A stretch of 24,271 nucleotides of DNA from an uncultured Clostridia bacterium (GCA_947381875.1 CANCXY010000015.1:1-24271); one strand, 5' to 3'. Positions 1 to 6,404 are shown, numbered from the stretch's first letter. The notes: generated from the sequence alone by a model not told the origin. Numbers and translations: made by a program.

Positions 1-56
1 GGGGGCAAGCCCCCTTTGGAATCCCATCATGGCGCAACAATTTCATTGTTGCGCCG
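1..56 (-). repeat. Family A structured repeat, copy A1 (cut by window edge)
   Basis: Read on the minus strand, this is a hairpin with arms GGCGCAACAAT/ATTGTTGCGCC (31-41 and 45-55) followed by TGATGGGATTCC and half of the CCAAAGGGGGC stem. The same arrangement is at 9003 and 24190, but there the hairpin arms are GCGCGGCAAT/ATTGCCGCGC, so changes in one arm are matched in the other. The rest of the element lies outside the window. Confidence 0.8.
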
Positions 57-63
57 GGGATTT

Positions 64-92
64 TTGAAAAGAATGGATTATATTTGTATAAT
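64..92 (+). promoter_or_regulatory. Sigma-A type promoter for the 99-aa gene and acetyltransferase
   Basis: TTGAAA (64-69) and TATAAT (87-92) are separated by 17 bp and lie just upstream of the gene starting at 124. The AT-rich stretch begins right after the A1 repeat hairpin. Confidence 0.65.
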
Positions 93-123
93 TTCTTTAT
101 AATTATACGGAAAGGATAGATTT

Positions 124-423
124 ATGGATTTGAAAAACTGGAATGTCGATAAGACAAAAATGGCCGCGCAGCAGGAGGAGCTGAAAAAAAATATGAGTTT
201 CTCCTATATCGGGCATGGGCCGCGTGCGACAGGGTTTATGGCGAAGGAATTCAAGCGCAAGCCGGGGCTGTATGCGCGGTGCGTACAGTGCGGGTATTAC
301 ATGCCGCTGGACGCGCGCGGCGAGGAATCGTGCATCTGCGGGAACATGCGGCGGGATGAGCGCACCTTTAAGTTTGAACTTCCGGCCACGGAAATCGAAA
401 TCTTTAAGGGCGTGAAGAAATGA
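124..423 (+). CDS. Small zinc-ribbon-like hypothetical protein (99 aa)
   Basis: I do not recognise a named family. The protein has four cysteines in a ribbon-like arrangement: C53-x2-C56 and C70-x-C72, in a CVQCGYY...CICGN context, which suggests zinc binding or its remnant. The N-terminal 45 residues are basic and glutamine/lysine rich. There is no signal peptide or membrane segment. The start at 124 is preceded by a GGAAAGGAT ribosome site and a good promoter. Its stop overlaps the next start (ATGA), so it is translationally coupled to the downstream acetyltransferase, and the two probably work in the same process. Confidence 0.75.
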   Translation: MDLKNWNVDKTKMAAQQEELKKNMSFSYIGHGPRATGFMAKEFKRKPGLYARCVQCGYYMPLDARGEESCICGNMRRDERTFKFELPATEIEIFKGVKK

Positions 424-1115
424 CTATCCAGGAATATTTTGCGGGCGACCTGGCGGGCGGCGCGGATTTTTTAGAGCTGGAGCGGCGCGGCGCACAGACG
501 GTGTTGTGCGAGGAAAACGCTGTTATTCTGTATATGCCGCCGGATGGTACGGTATTGTTTGCCGCTAAAAATGAGGACGCCGCCCGCAAAACGGCGCGTT
601 TATTGCCGCGCACAGGGATAGCGTCAGTACATGGGGAAGTCTGTGCCCAGATTGCGGCCGAGGCACTGGGGCTGAAAGGCGGCGCGCGGTGCTATCAGGC
701 GCGGTATCTGCTGCCGGAACTGCCGGAGATGACGGCAGGTATAGAAGTGCGCATTTTAGACGAACAGTATATTGAGACGGCGGCGAGGCATTATAAAGGC
801 GTTGGCGAGGATTCGGGCGCGTATATGCGCGAGAGGGTCAAGGCGGGCGCTCTGCTGGGCGCGTTTTTCCTGAATGGGATTTTGGCGGGGTTTATCGGGA
901 CGCACCACGAGGGAAGTATGGGGATGCTGGAAATCTTTCCTGAATACCGTCGCTTGGGGCTGGGGTACGCGCTGGAATCGGCGCTGATCCGGCGTTTGAT
1001 GGAACAGGGGGCTATCCCCTATTGTCAGGTGTATGAGGGGAACGAAGCCTCTTTGCGGTTGCAGCGCAAATTGGGGCTGACCTTTTCTGACGAGTTTGTC
1101 TATTGGCTTTCTTAG
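420..1115 (+). CDS. GNAT family N-acetyltransferase (231 aa)
   Basis: The C-terminal half carries the GNAT acetyl-CoA site: EIFPEYRRLGLGYALESALI matches motif A (R/Q-x-x-G-x-G/A), followed by a CQVYEGNEASLRLQRKLG stretch typical of motif B, where the asparagine and the later 'KLGL' close the fold. The N-terminal ~110 residues are not a GNAT core and resemble the extra domain seen in FR47-like acetyltransferases. The substrate cannot be read from sequence. The start overlaps the stop of the zinc-ribbon gene by ATGA. The protein is full length and intact. Confidence 0.85.
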   Translation: MTIQEYFAGDLAGGADFLELERRGAQTVLCEENAVILYMPPDGTVLFAAKNEDAARKTARLLPRTGIASVHGEVCAQIAAEALGLKGGARCYQARYLLPELPEMTAGIEVRILDEQYIETAARHYKGVGEDSGAYMRERVKAGALLGAFFLNGILAGFIGTHHEGSMGMLEIFPEYRRLGLGYALESALIRRLMEQGAIPYCQVYEGNEASLRLQRKLGLTFSDEFVYWLS

Positions 1116-1190
1116 CTTTTTATACAAAATATAATATACATATGGAAATATCTATTATATAAAATACTATTTGCAATATACAGGGTACTT

Positions 1191-1336
1191 AGGGGCAGGC
1201 CCGCTGCCGCGTGTGCGGCGAAGCGCCCGTGCCCAGCTATGCAGGTGATGGGTTTCCAAAGGGGCTGTGCCCCTTTGGCGGAGTCCAGAGGCAGGGCCTC
1301 TGGGCAGGTTCGGGCGGCAGCCCGACAGGGGGTATT
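1191..1336 (+). repeat. Family A repeat, copy A2, carrying the mnmE ribosome site
   Basis: A chain of hairpins: a GC-rich first hairpin (about 1191-1240), TGATGGGTTTCC, the stem CCAAAGGGGC/GCCCCTTTGG, CGGAGTCC, the stem CAGAGGC/GCCTCTG, then TCGGGC/GCCCGA and finally ACAGGGGGTATT. The last stretch supplies the purine-rich ribosome site for mnmE at 1340. Copy A4 has the same order and the same 3' tail in front of mnmG. Confidence 0.85.
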
Positions 1337-1339
1337 AGG

Positions 1340-2716
1340 ATGAGCGCGAGTGAAAGCACGATAGCTGCGCTGGCTACGCCGCCGGGCGTGGGGGGCGTGG
1401 CGGTGGTGCGGATATCGGGGGCGGAAGCTTACGAGATCGCGGGGCGCGTTTTCCGGCCAAAGGATGAGAGGAAATCGCTGGCGGCGGCGAAGGGGTACAG
1501 CGCGCTGTTGGGGTATTTTGTGGAAGATGGGGCGGTGTGCGACGAGGTGATTGCGCTTTGCTTCCGCGCGCCGCACAGCTATACGGGGGAAGATGTTGTG
1601 GAGCTGTCCTGCCACGGGGGCCTGGCCGTGAGCGGACGGCTTTTGCGCGCGCTGTTCGCGGCGGGGGCCGTCCCGGCGGGGCGCGGGGAATTTACAAAAC
1701 GCGCGTTCCTTTCCGAGCGCATTTCGCTGACGCAGGCGGAGGCCGTGATGGAGATGGTCAACGCGTCGTCGCGGCAGGGCATGCAGGCGGCAGCGGCTGT
1801 GATGGATGGGGCGCTGTACCGCAAAATCGAGAGCGTGCGGGGATCGCTGGTGGCGTTGGCGGGACATATCGCCGCCGCGGCGGATTTCCCGGAGGAGGAT
1901 GTGCCGGAGCTTTCCGATGCCGCTTTGTGCGCGGCGCTGTCGGGGGCGTGCGGCGTGCTGAATGTGCTGCTGAACGGGTATGACCGGGGCGCGGTGCTGC
2001 GCCGGGGCGTGGAGACGGTGATCGTGGGAAGCCCGAACGTGGGGAAAAGCACGCTGCTGAATCTGCTGGCCGGGTTTGAACGCGCAATCGTTACGCCGGT
2101 GGCGGGCACGACACGCGATATTGTAGAGCAGGAAGTACAGCTTGCGGGTGTGCGTCTGCGTTTGGCGGACACCGCCGGGCTGCATGACACCGATGATATG
2201 GTCGAGGCGGAGGGGATCCGCCGCGCCCGGCAGAGGCTGGACCGCGCCGCGCTCATTTTGGCGGTGTTTGACGCGTCCAGGCCGTTGGGGGAGGAAGATA
2301 TTTTATTGGCGCGCCAGTGCGAAGGGCGGCCCGCTGTGGCGCTGCTGAACAAATCCGATTTGCCGCAGGTGACAGGGGAAGATGCTTTACAGCCCTATTT
2401 TGGCGCGGTGGCGGCCATCAGCGCGCGGGATGAGACGTTTTTGCCCACGGTGGAGCGGGCGGTCGCGCAGGTGCTGCGTCTGCACGAGCTGGACCCCGAC
2501 GCGTGTCTGCTGGCCAATGAGCGCCAGCGCGCGGCGGCGCAGCGGGCCAGAGACGCGCTGCGGGAGGCGATGAGCGCCGCGCAGGGTGGTGTGACGGTGG
2601 ACGCGGTGGGCGTTTGTGTGGATGACGCGCTGGGCGCCCTGTATGAATTGACGGGGGAGAATGCCTCTGACGCTGTAATTGATGAGGTGTTTTCTTCGTT
2701 CTGCGTGGGGAAGTGA
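1340..2716 (+). CDS. mnmE: tRNA uridine-5-carboxymethylaminomethyl modification GTPase MnmE
   Basis: MnmE is a cytoplasmic GTPase that works with MnmG to place the (carboxymethyl)aminomethyl group on U34 of certain tRNAs. All landmarks are present: the N-terminal tetrahydrofolate-binding domain beginning STIAALATPPGVGGVAVVR, a G domain with GSPNVGKST (around residue 230), DTAG and NKSD, and the C-terminal FCVGK with the conserved cysteine. From ATG 1340 the product is 458 aa, the usual length. An in-frame ATG at 1211 would add 43 residues, but these are translated repeat A2 and the family does not have them. The ribosome site GGGGG lies inside the repeat. mnmG, normally next, is 6.4 kb downstream. 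Confidence 0.97.
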   Translation: MSASESTIAALATPPGVGGVAVVRISGAEAYEIAGRVFRPKDERKSLAAAKGYSALLGYFVEDGAVCDEVIALCFRAPHSYTGEDVVELSCHGGLAVSGRLLRALFAAGAVPAGRGEFTKRAFLSERISLTQAEAVMEMVNASSRQGMQAAAAVMDGALYRKIESVRGSLVALAGHIAAAADFPEEDVPELSDAALCAALSGACGVLNVLLNGYDRGAVLRRGVETVIVGSPNVGKSTLLNLLAGFERAIVTPVAGTTRDIVEQEVQLAGVRLRLADTAGLHDTDDMVEAEGIRRARQRLDRAALILAVFDASRPLGEEDILLARQCEGRPAVALLNKSDLPQVTGEDALQPYFGAVAAISARDETFLPTVERAVAQVLRLHELDPDACLLANERQRAAAQRARDALREAMSAAQGGVTVDAVGVCVDDALGALYELTGENASDAVIDEVFSSFCVGK

Positions 2717-2720
2717 GGAA

Positions 2721-2790
2721 GGGGTTTCCAGAGGCTCTGCCTCTGGACTCCGCCAAAGGGACGCCGTCCCTTTGGAAACCCATTTTGGAT
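2721..2790 (-). repeat. Family A repeat, copy A3 (inverted)
   Basis: On the minus strand this reads GGGTTTCCAAAGGGA...TCCCTTTGGCGGAGTCCAGAGGC...GCCTCTGG, the central part of family A, without the first hairpin and without the ribosome-site tail. It fills the gap between mnmE and the next gene in the opposite orientation to A2. Confidence 0.8.
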
Positions 2791-2804
2791 GGAGGGGATT
2801 GGGG

Positions 2805-3053
2805 ATGGAATTTCGGTATGATACGCAGCTTTTGATCGAGGGGCACGGGCTGGATGAGGATACCTTGCGGGCGTATTTTTTGGGGCACTTCGCGGGGGAC
2901 TGCCTGCTGATTGTCGGGGATGAGGATTGCGTGAAGATCCATTTTCATACCAATGAGCCGTGGCGCGTGCTGGAATACTGCGCGGCGCAGGGGGAGATTT
3001 TTGATATTGTCGTGGAGGATATGGACCGGCAGGCGCGCGGGCTGCGGGGGTAG
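2805..3053 (+). CDS. Stand-alone FakA/YloV middle-domain protein (82 aa)
   Basis: The whole protein matches the central region of fatty acid kinase FakA (YloV, 'DAK2 fusion protein'). It has a YDTQLLIEG start like the family's YCTE(M/F)L, then GDCLLIVGDEDCVKIHFHTN, corresponding to DSLLVVxDDxxVKVHVHT, then VLEYCAAQGEIFDI and DM. The DAK2 kinase domain and the C-terminal FakB-binding part are absent. It is not a decayed end: it has its own ATG and a GGAGGGG site at 2791. The role is unknown; it might bind a FakB/DegV-type protein or another partner. ATG 2805 was preferred to an upstream in-frame ATG (2679), which lies inside mnmE. Confidence 0.75.
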   Translation: MEFRYDTQLLIEGHGLDEDTLRAYFLGHFAGDCLLIVGDEDCVKIHFHTNEPWRVLEYCAAQGEIFDIVVEDMDRQARGLRG

Positions 3054-3093
3054 GGATAAACATGGTTTAATGAATAGCGATTTCGTATTTTAT

Positions 3094-3130
3094 CAGGGCG
3101 GCTTCCTATGGGAAAGCCGCCCTGTTTTTC
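3094..3130 (+). terminator. Rho-independent terminator after the FakA-domain gene
   Basis: Stem CAGGGCGGCTT (3094-3104) / AAGCCGCCCTG (3114-3124), followed by TTTTTC. It closes the mnmE-side transcript before the convergent HicB gene. Confidence 0.85.
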
Positions 3131-3161
3131 AAAATTCTGTACACTTCTGACGGCGGAGAAA

Positions 3162-3548
3162 CTACTGTAGGCCAAGCTGTTGTTTCAACGCAATTTGCAG
3201 GACGGTGGATACGTTCAGTCCCGCGTCCTCCGCAGCGTTATTCAGCCATGCGGGCAGGGACACATTTCTGCGGACCGTTTTCTTTTCAACGGAACGCCGG
3301 TAGGCGGCAAGGTCTACATCAACAAGGGAAACGATTTCGTTTTCCCCGTGGGGGACATTGGGAGAAGGGGAAGGAAAATCTTTTCCATCATCTTCCATAT
3401 CTATCCCCATCAGGCCCAAGGCGTCACGAGCCATGTAGATGGCATCGGCTAAATCCGATCCGCTGGTATTGATTTGAAGGTCTGGGATATACGCCATATA
3501 TCCTCCATTTTCAAGCGGGGTAAATACAACAGGATAGATAATTGTCAT
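3162..3548 (-). CDS. hicB: HicB-family antitoxin
   Basis: HicB proteins neutralise the HicA mRNA interferase and repress their own operon. The N-terminal half is the HicB fold (YPVVFTPLENGGYMAYIPDL, then a long helix ADAIYMARDALGLMG). The C-terminal 35 residues (RNVSLPAWLNNAAEDAGLNV...) form a ribbon-helix-helix/CopG-like DNA-binding segment. At 128 aa it is full length. The ATG at 3548 has GGAGG 10 nt upstream. The partner gene immediately upstream on the same strand is only a fragment (see 3578-3709), so this antitoxin appears orphaned. The AT-rich composition contrasts with mnmE and suggests acquisition. Confidence 0.88.
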   Translation of the reverse strand: MTIIYPVVFTPLENGGYMAYIPDLQINTSGSDLADAIYMARDALGLMGIDMEDDGKDFPSPSPNVPHGENEIVSLVDVDLAAYRRSVEKKTVRRNVSLPAWLNNAAEDAGLNVSTVLQIALKQQLGLQ

Positions 3549-3577
3549 TTTGAAAACACCTCCAACATTCGCACAGC

Positions 3578-3709
3578 TTATTTCAGGCTGCGCCTTTTAA
3601 TGATTGTTTTTGCCAGCAGCTCTGGTATTTCTTTGTGACGTTCTATGATTTCGCTGTCTTTCCCGTTGGTGTAAATATCGTGGTTTCCCCCATTCCTTAA
3701 TAAAACCCC
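3578..3709 (-). pseudogene. hicA: hicA toxin remnant (C-terminal 43 codons)
   Basis: Between hicB and the 164-aa gene the minus strand encodes RNGGNHDIYTNGKDSE followed by IERHKEI and LAKTIIKRRSLK, ending at TAA 3580-3578. This is the GxH core and C terminus of HicA, including the catalytic histidine region. There is no start codon in this frame: an in-frame TGA lies at 3712-3710 and the N-terminal helix is missing. The last 13 bases overlap the end of the 164-aa gene in a different frame. HicA activity is therefore unlikely unless a ribosome shifts frame by -1 from the upstream gene. Confidence 0.8.
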
Positions 3710-4191
3710 TCACGGCGAATCAGTTTTACAAATTCAAAAACCTGCTTTCCTTCTATATCAAATGGAAAAGAAAACGAAAACCCGATTTCCTTTTCATCGC
3801 ATAGACGGATATTGTCTTTTAATTCCTGTACCGTCTGTCCCGCGTGATAATAGTCTGCGAGATAATCTTCTACGCCGTAGGCTTCAAATGTATATCCATC
3901 CAATTTTTCAAAAGGATAGGACAGCGCGGCAGTCCGTTTCAGTTTTGTGGATATGGAGAGTTTATCAAGTTCAATCTCGATATCGCACAATCCTTTTACG
4001 GAAATCACCGGGATGGGGTAGGATTCCCGAATCCAATTCCCGTTATCAGCTTTGTGGTAATGCCCGCTATACCAGCCGGATTCCAATTCAAACATCCTGT
4101 GGAACAAGGCGTGCGTGATTTCTGCCTGCTTTATTTCCAAACGGGAATAGATGGCATTGAGTTCTTTCAACAGTTCTTTTTTCTGATCCAT
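3697..4191 (-). CDS. Hypothetical protein (164 aa), possibly fused to hicA history
   Basis: I do not recognise a family. It is a soluble, mixed-charge protein with no signal or membrane segment. It starts with a helical MDQKKELLKELNAIYSRL, has an aromatic middle (ESGWYSGHYHK) and ends EFVKLIRREGFY. That ending followed by the -1 frame LLRNGGNHDIY resembles a continuous HicA N terminus, so the 3' end may be the scar of a recombination or frameshift with hicA. It has its own promoter (4240-4268, minus), back-to-back with that of padR. A GAGGATG site precedes the ATG at 4191. Confidence 0.6.
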   Translation of the reverse strand: MDQKKELLKELNAIYSRLEIKQAEITHALFHRMFELESGWYSGHYHKADNGNWIRESYPIPVISVKGLCDIEIELDKLSISTKLKRTAALSYPFEKLDGYTFEAYGVEDYLADYYHAGQTVQELKDNIRLCDEKEIGFSFSFPFDIEGKQVFEFVKLIRREGFY

Positions 4192-4239
4192 TTTTGTGAT
4201 TCATCCTCAAATTGTGAATGGTCCATTCTTTTGAATGAA

Positions 4240-4268
4240 ATTATATCACTTGCAAAACCCCTTGACAA
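4240..4268 (-). promoter_or_regulatory. Promoter of the 164-aa/hicB transcript
   Basis: On the minus strand, TTGTCA (4268-4263) and TATAAT (4245-4240) are separated by 17 bp. Its -35 box overlaps the -35 of the padR promoter on the other strand, so the two cannot easily be occupied together. Confidence 0.7.
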
Positions 4269-4290
4269 TATTCCATTTGTGGAATATAAT
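4262..4290 (+). promoter_or_regulatory. padR promoter with palindromic operator in the spacer
   Basis: TTGACA (4262-4267), a 17-bp spacer and TATAAT (4285-4290) form a near-perfect promoter. Between them sits the perfect palindrome ATATTCCA-TTTG-TGGAATAT (4268-4287), which fits a PadR dimer site. Binding there would block both this promoter and the divergent one, consistent with autoregulation. Confidence 0.8.
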
Positions 4291-4310
4291 AGGGAAAAGA
4301 GGTGAGGACT

Positions 4311-4856
4311 ATGCTCAAGCATGGCATTTTGGGGCTGCTGAATTATCATCCGCTGACCGGGTATGAGATTATGACCGTGTTCCGGGATTCGCTGCACTTT
4401 TTCTGGAATGCGCAGACAAGCCAGATTTATCGGGAACTGAATGTCTTAGAATCCAAAGGATGGGCCGACAAGGCGGTGGTGCCGCAGGCGGGCAAGCCGG
4501 ATAAAAACATCTATACCATCACGCCCAAAGGCCATGCGGAACTGCTGCGCTGGCTCTCGGATGGGGAACTGTCGCTGGATGGACGGAGCCATATTTTGAT
4601 GAAGGTGTTTTTCCTCGGCGAGCGGGAGAAGGAAGAAAATATCCGCTACTTTACGGCGCTGAAAGAGTATTGCGGGATGTTTTTGCAGGGTCTGGACGCC
4701 GCGCAGGCACATGTGGGCGAGTACCGCACGTTTCTGGACGAGCCGGGGAAATCGGTGTACTGGGAAATGACAATCGACTATGGGCGAAGGAATATGCAGA
4801 TGTACATCGACTGGGCGCAGAGCTGTATCGACCGTTTGAAGGAGGGGGAATCATGA
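4311..4856 (+). CDS. PadR family transcriptional regulator
   Basis: A typical PadR winged helix at residues 1-80: LKHGILGLLNYHPLTGYEI, then a recognition helix with TSQIYRELNVLESKGW, then the wing with NIYTITPKGHAELLRWL. A C-terminal dimerising helical domain follows (about residues 95-181), ending in YIDWAQSCIDRLKEG. This is the longer PadR/Vir-like subfamily. PadR proteins respond to small aromatic compounds or drugs; the ligand is unknown here. ATG 4311 was chosen over GTG 4302 because the GTG lies in the AGAGGTGAGG ribosome site. Its stop overlaps the traX start by ATGA. Confidence 0.9.
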   Translation: MLKHGILGLLNYHPLTGYEIMTVFRDSLHFFWNAQTSQIYRELNVLESKGWADKAVVPQAGKPDKNIYTITPKGHAELLRWLSDGELSLDGRSHILMKVFFLGEREKEENIRYFTALKEYCGMFLQGLDAAQAHVGEYRTFLDEPGKSVYWEMTIDYGRRNMQMYIDWAQSCIDRLKEGES

Positions 4857-5614
4857 GCGAGGGGAAAAAGGCGGGGCTGAACGCAAATCAACTGAAACTT
4901 ATCGCCATTGCCGCTATGACGCTGGACCATTTTGTGTGGACAGTATGCCCCGGCTATGACCGGCGCTGGTGGGTGCTTTTGTGCCATGTCGTCGGGCGGC
5001 TGACAGCGCCGATCATGTGGTATTTTGTGGCGGAAGGGTATTATCATACCAGGAATGTGAAAAAATATGCCGCCCGGCTGTTTGCGCTGGCGGCGGTGTC
5101 CCATTTTGCCTATAACTTCTGCTTCGGGATCCCGTTTGTCCCGTGCCGGGATTCCTTTTTTAACCAGACGGGCGTTGCCTGGTCGCTGGCGTGGGGGCTG
5201 GTGCTGTTATATGTCTATGACAAAGCGGACTGGAAACCCTGGTGCAAGCTGATCTTTTTGGCTTTTGTGTGCCTCATCACTTTCCCGTGTGATTGGAGCT
5301 GCATTGCTGCTATGGCAATCCTCTTTATCGGTTTGCACCGGGGGGATTTCCGGCGGCAGATGCTTTGGATGATAGTTTGGAGCGGGGCGTATGCGCTGGT
5401 GTATTTCTTTTTCATAGATAAAGTTTATGCCGTGATCCAGCTTTTCACCTGCCTGACGATTCCACTGCTGGCGCGCTACAACGGGGAGCGGGGACAGTGG
5501 AAAGGGATGGGGAAGGTATTTTACCTCTATTATCCCGCCCATTTGGCGGTGTTTGGGGTGCTGCGGGTGGTACTCTGGGGTGTCGGCGCGGGGACGGGCG
5601 TCGGGTTGGTGTAA
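4853..5614 (+). CDS. TraX-family membrane acetyltransferase, copy 1
   Basis: An integral membrane protein of 253 aa with about eight hydrophobic segments. The opening NANQLKLIAIAAMTLDHF and the following GRLTAPIMWYFVAEGYYHT are TraX hallmarks, as are FNQTGVAWSLAWG and FYLYYPAHL near the C terminus. TraX of plasmid F acetylates the pilin N terminus; chromosomal Clostridia homologues have no proven substrate, and surface or secreted modification is an inference. It is coupled to padR by a 4-base overlap, so it is probably the regulated output of that regulator. A second copy lies at 12486-13232. Confidence 0.88.
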   Translation: MSEGKKAGLNANQLKLIAIAAMTLDHFVWTVCPGYDRRWWVLLCHVVGRLTAPIMWYFVAEGYYHTRNVKKYAARLFALAAVSHFAYNFCFGIPFVPCRDSFFNQTGVAWSLAWGLVLLYVYDKADWKPWCKLIFLAFVCLITFPCDWSCIAAMAILFIGLHRGDFRRQMLWMIVWSGAYALVYFFFIDKVYAVIQLFTCLTIPLLARYNGERGQWKGMGKVFYLYYPAHLAVFGVLRVVLWGVGAGTGVGLV

Positions 5615-5671
5615 AGCTGCCCGCTTCGGGAAGATGGAAGGGACGGTATCTGGCGAAAGGAGCGGAAAGGT

Positions 5672-5875
5672 ATGAAGCAGGACAGAAACCGGGGATGGCA
5701 AATGGTCTGGCGCAGTCTGGGGCTGCTCATCCTCTGCGCGCTGCTGCTGTGGATGAAGCCGGGGTTGTTTGGGCTGCCGGATTGGCTGTACTGGTGTGTG
5801 TTGGCAGTTGGATGCGCGGCGGCGCTGGTGCTGGTGTATCGGTTGAGCCGGGATTTTTTCAGAGGGAAGAAGTGA
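5672..5875 (+). CDS. Small two-segment membrane protein (67 aa)
   Basis: No family recognised. A short basic start (MKQDRNRG) leads into two hydrophobic stretches (about residues 14-28 and 36-57), then a basic tail RDFFRGKK. A good AAAGG site lies 57 nt downstream of traX, so it is likely cotranscribed with padR-traX. A weak hairpin followed by TTTTTT at 5895-5919 may end the transcript. Confidence 0.65.
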   Translation: MKQDRNRGWQMVWRSLGLLILCALLLWMKPGLFGLPDWLYWCVLAVGCAAALVLVYRLSRDFFRGKK

Positions 5876-5930
5876 AGGAGGGCGATTTCTTTTTGCCATT
5901 GCAAAGGAAATGGTTTTTTGGGATACCGGG

Positions 5931-5959
5931 TTGACAAGGACGCCCAAAGCGAGTATAAT
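5931..5959 (+). promoter_or_regulatory. Promoter of antisense RNA 1
   Basis: Perfect TTGACA (5931-5936) and TATAAT (5954-5959) with a 17-bp spacer, pointing towards the 3' end of the small toxin gene on the other strand. No open reading frame or ribosome site follows, as expected for an RNA gene. The homologous antisense promoter of module 2 is equally perfect. Confidence 0.85.
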
Positions 5960-5965
5960 AAGGGC

Positions 5966-6062
5966 ATAACAAAGGGCACTGCCGACAGACGGTTTGCCCA
6001 GGCTTATGCTAATAAAAGAAAATAGCCGTTGCCTTGGCAGGTTGGGCGGCTATTTCTTTTTA
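5966..6062 (+). ncRNA. Antisense RNA 1, putative type I antitoxin
   Basis: A transcript of about 95 nt is predicted from the promoter at 5931 to the hairpin/T-run at 6020-6060. It overlaps the last codons and terminator of the toxin gene read from the opposite strand. Its 5' part (CATAACAAAGGGCACTG, CCGACAGACGGTT) matches the RNA predicted at 15088-14991, so the two loci encode homologous RNAs. The tail-to-tail layout is like BsrG/SR4 and TxpA/RatA of Bacillus, where the antisense RNA pairs with the toxin 3' end. Confidence 0.7.
6020..6060. terminator. Bidirectional terminator shared by toxin mRNA and antisense RNA 1
   Basis: Stem AAATAGCCG (6020-6028) / CGGCTATTT (6047-6055). CTTTTTAT follows on the plus strand and TTTTCTTTTATT on the minus strand. 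The toxin stop codon lies inside the stem. Confidence 0.8.
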
Positions 6063-6151
6063 TCGTTTGAGATTTTCCATGTAATGGAGAACACGCCCTT
6101 TGCTACTGAAACCAGCAGCAGCAACAATGTTAAAATTTCCATTGTATTCAT
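6050..6151 (-). CDS. Small hydrophobic toxin 1 (33 aa), holin-like type I toxin
   Basis: The product begins MNTMEILTLLLLLVSVAKG and ends WKISNDKKK: one membrane segment plus a short lysine tail. This matches Firmicute 'putative holin-like toxin' and Fst/BsrG/TxpA type I toxins in size and plan. Such peptides insert in the membrane when their antisense RNA is lost. Start ATG 6151 has GGGAGGTGAG about 10 nt upstream. The paralogue at 14898 shares the ending (F-S-x-T-W-K-I, N, KKK). The leader, promoter and antisense RNA are also shared, which makes chance unlikely. Confidence 0.8.
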   Translation of the reverse strand: MNTMEILTLLLLLVSVAKGVFSITWKISNDKKK

Positions 6152-6248
6152 GGTCTGCTCACCTCCCGGACATAGATTGCCGGGAAACGACTTCAAGAGT
6201 TGCGCCCGGCTGTTGCCCGGACTGACCGCCTGCCGTTTCGACAGTGCC
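6152..6248 (-). promoter_or_regulatory. Structured 5' leader of toxin 1
   Basis: The leader starts GGCACTGTCG, then CGGCAGGCGGTCAG. It can form GCCGGG/CCCGGC (6210-6205 with 6184-6179). Alternatively the CCCGG can pair with the CCGGG of the ribosome site (6169-6165). The two stems share bases and exclude each other, so this could switch translation. The leader at 14800 keeps both options with different bases. Confidence 0.65.
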
Positions 6249-6254
6249 AAACAC

Positions 6255-6283
6255 ACTGTAGCACAGGGTAGCAGGATTTACAA
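6255..6283 (-). promoter_or_regulatory. Promoter of toxin 1
   Basis: On the minus strand, TTGTAA (6283-6278), a 17-bp spacer and TACAGT (6260-6255) place the transcript start at the conserved GGCACTG. Module 2 has the same TTGTAA box and a 17-bp spacer. Confidence 0.7.
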
Positions 6284-6341
6284 TAGAAATCTATATTTTT
6301 ATGGAAAAAATGCTGTGGTTTGGGTATGTCCTGCGTGAAAG

Positions 6342-6369
6342 ACCACATTGCAGGAACCGCCCGTTTGAG
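6342..6369 (+). repeat. 28-bp direct repeat, left copy (flanks MATE/MerR pair)
   Basis: ACCACATTGCAGGAACCGCC plus CGTTTGAG, matching 24 of 28 bases at 8941-8968. The two copies bracket the MATE and merR genes. Confidence 0.55.
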
Positions 6370-6404
6370 TTGTGTCCGGCCTCTTTATTTATACAAATTA
6401 AAAT

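Noticed and set aside
1112..2185. 357-aa reading frame antisense to mnmE
   Set aside because: High-GC shadow of mnmE with arginine/histidine/proline-rich translation and no recognisable domain.
3687..3712. Programmed -1 frameshift joining the 164-aa gene to hicA
   Set aside because: The GGG-TTT-TAT-TAA context lacks a proper X-XXY-YYZ heptamer and no downstream stimulator hairpin was evident; kept as a scar instead.
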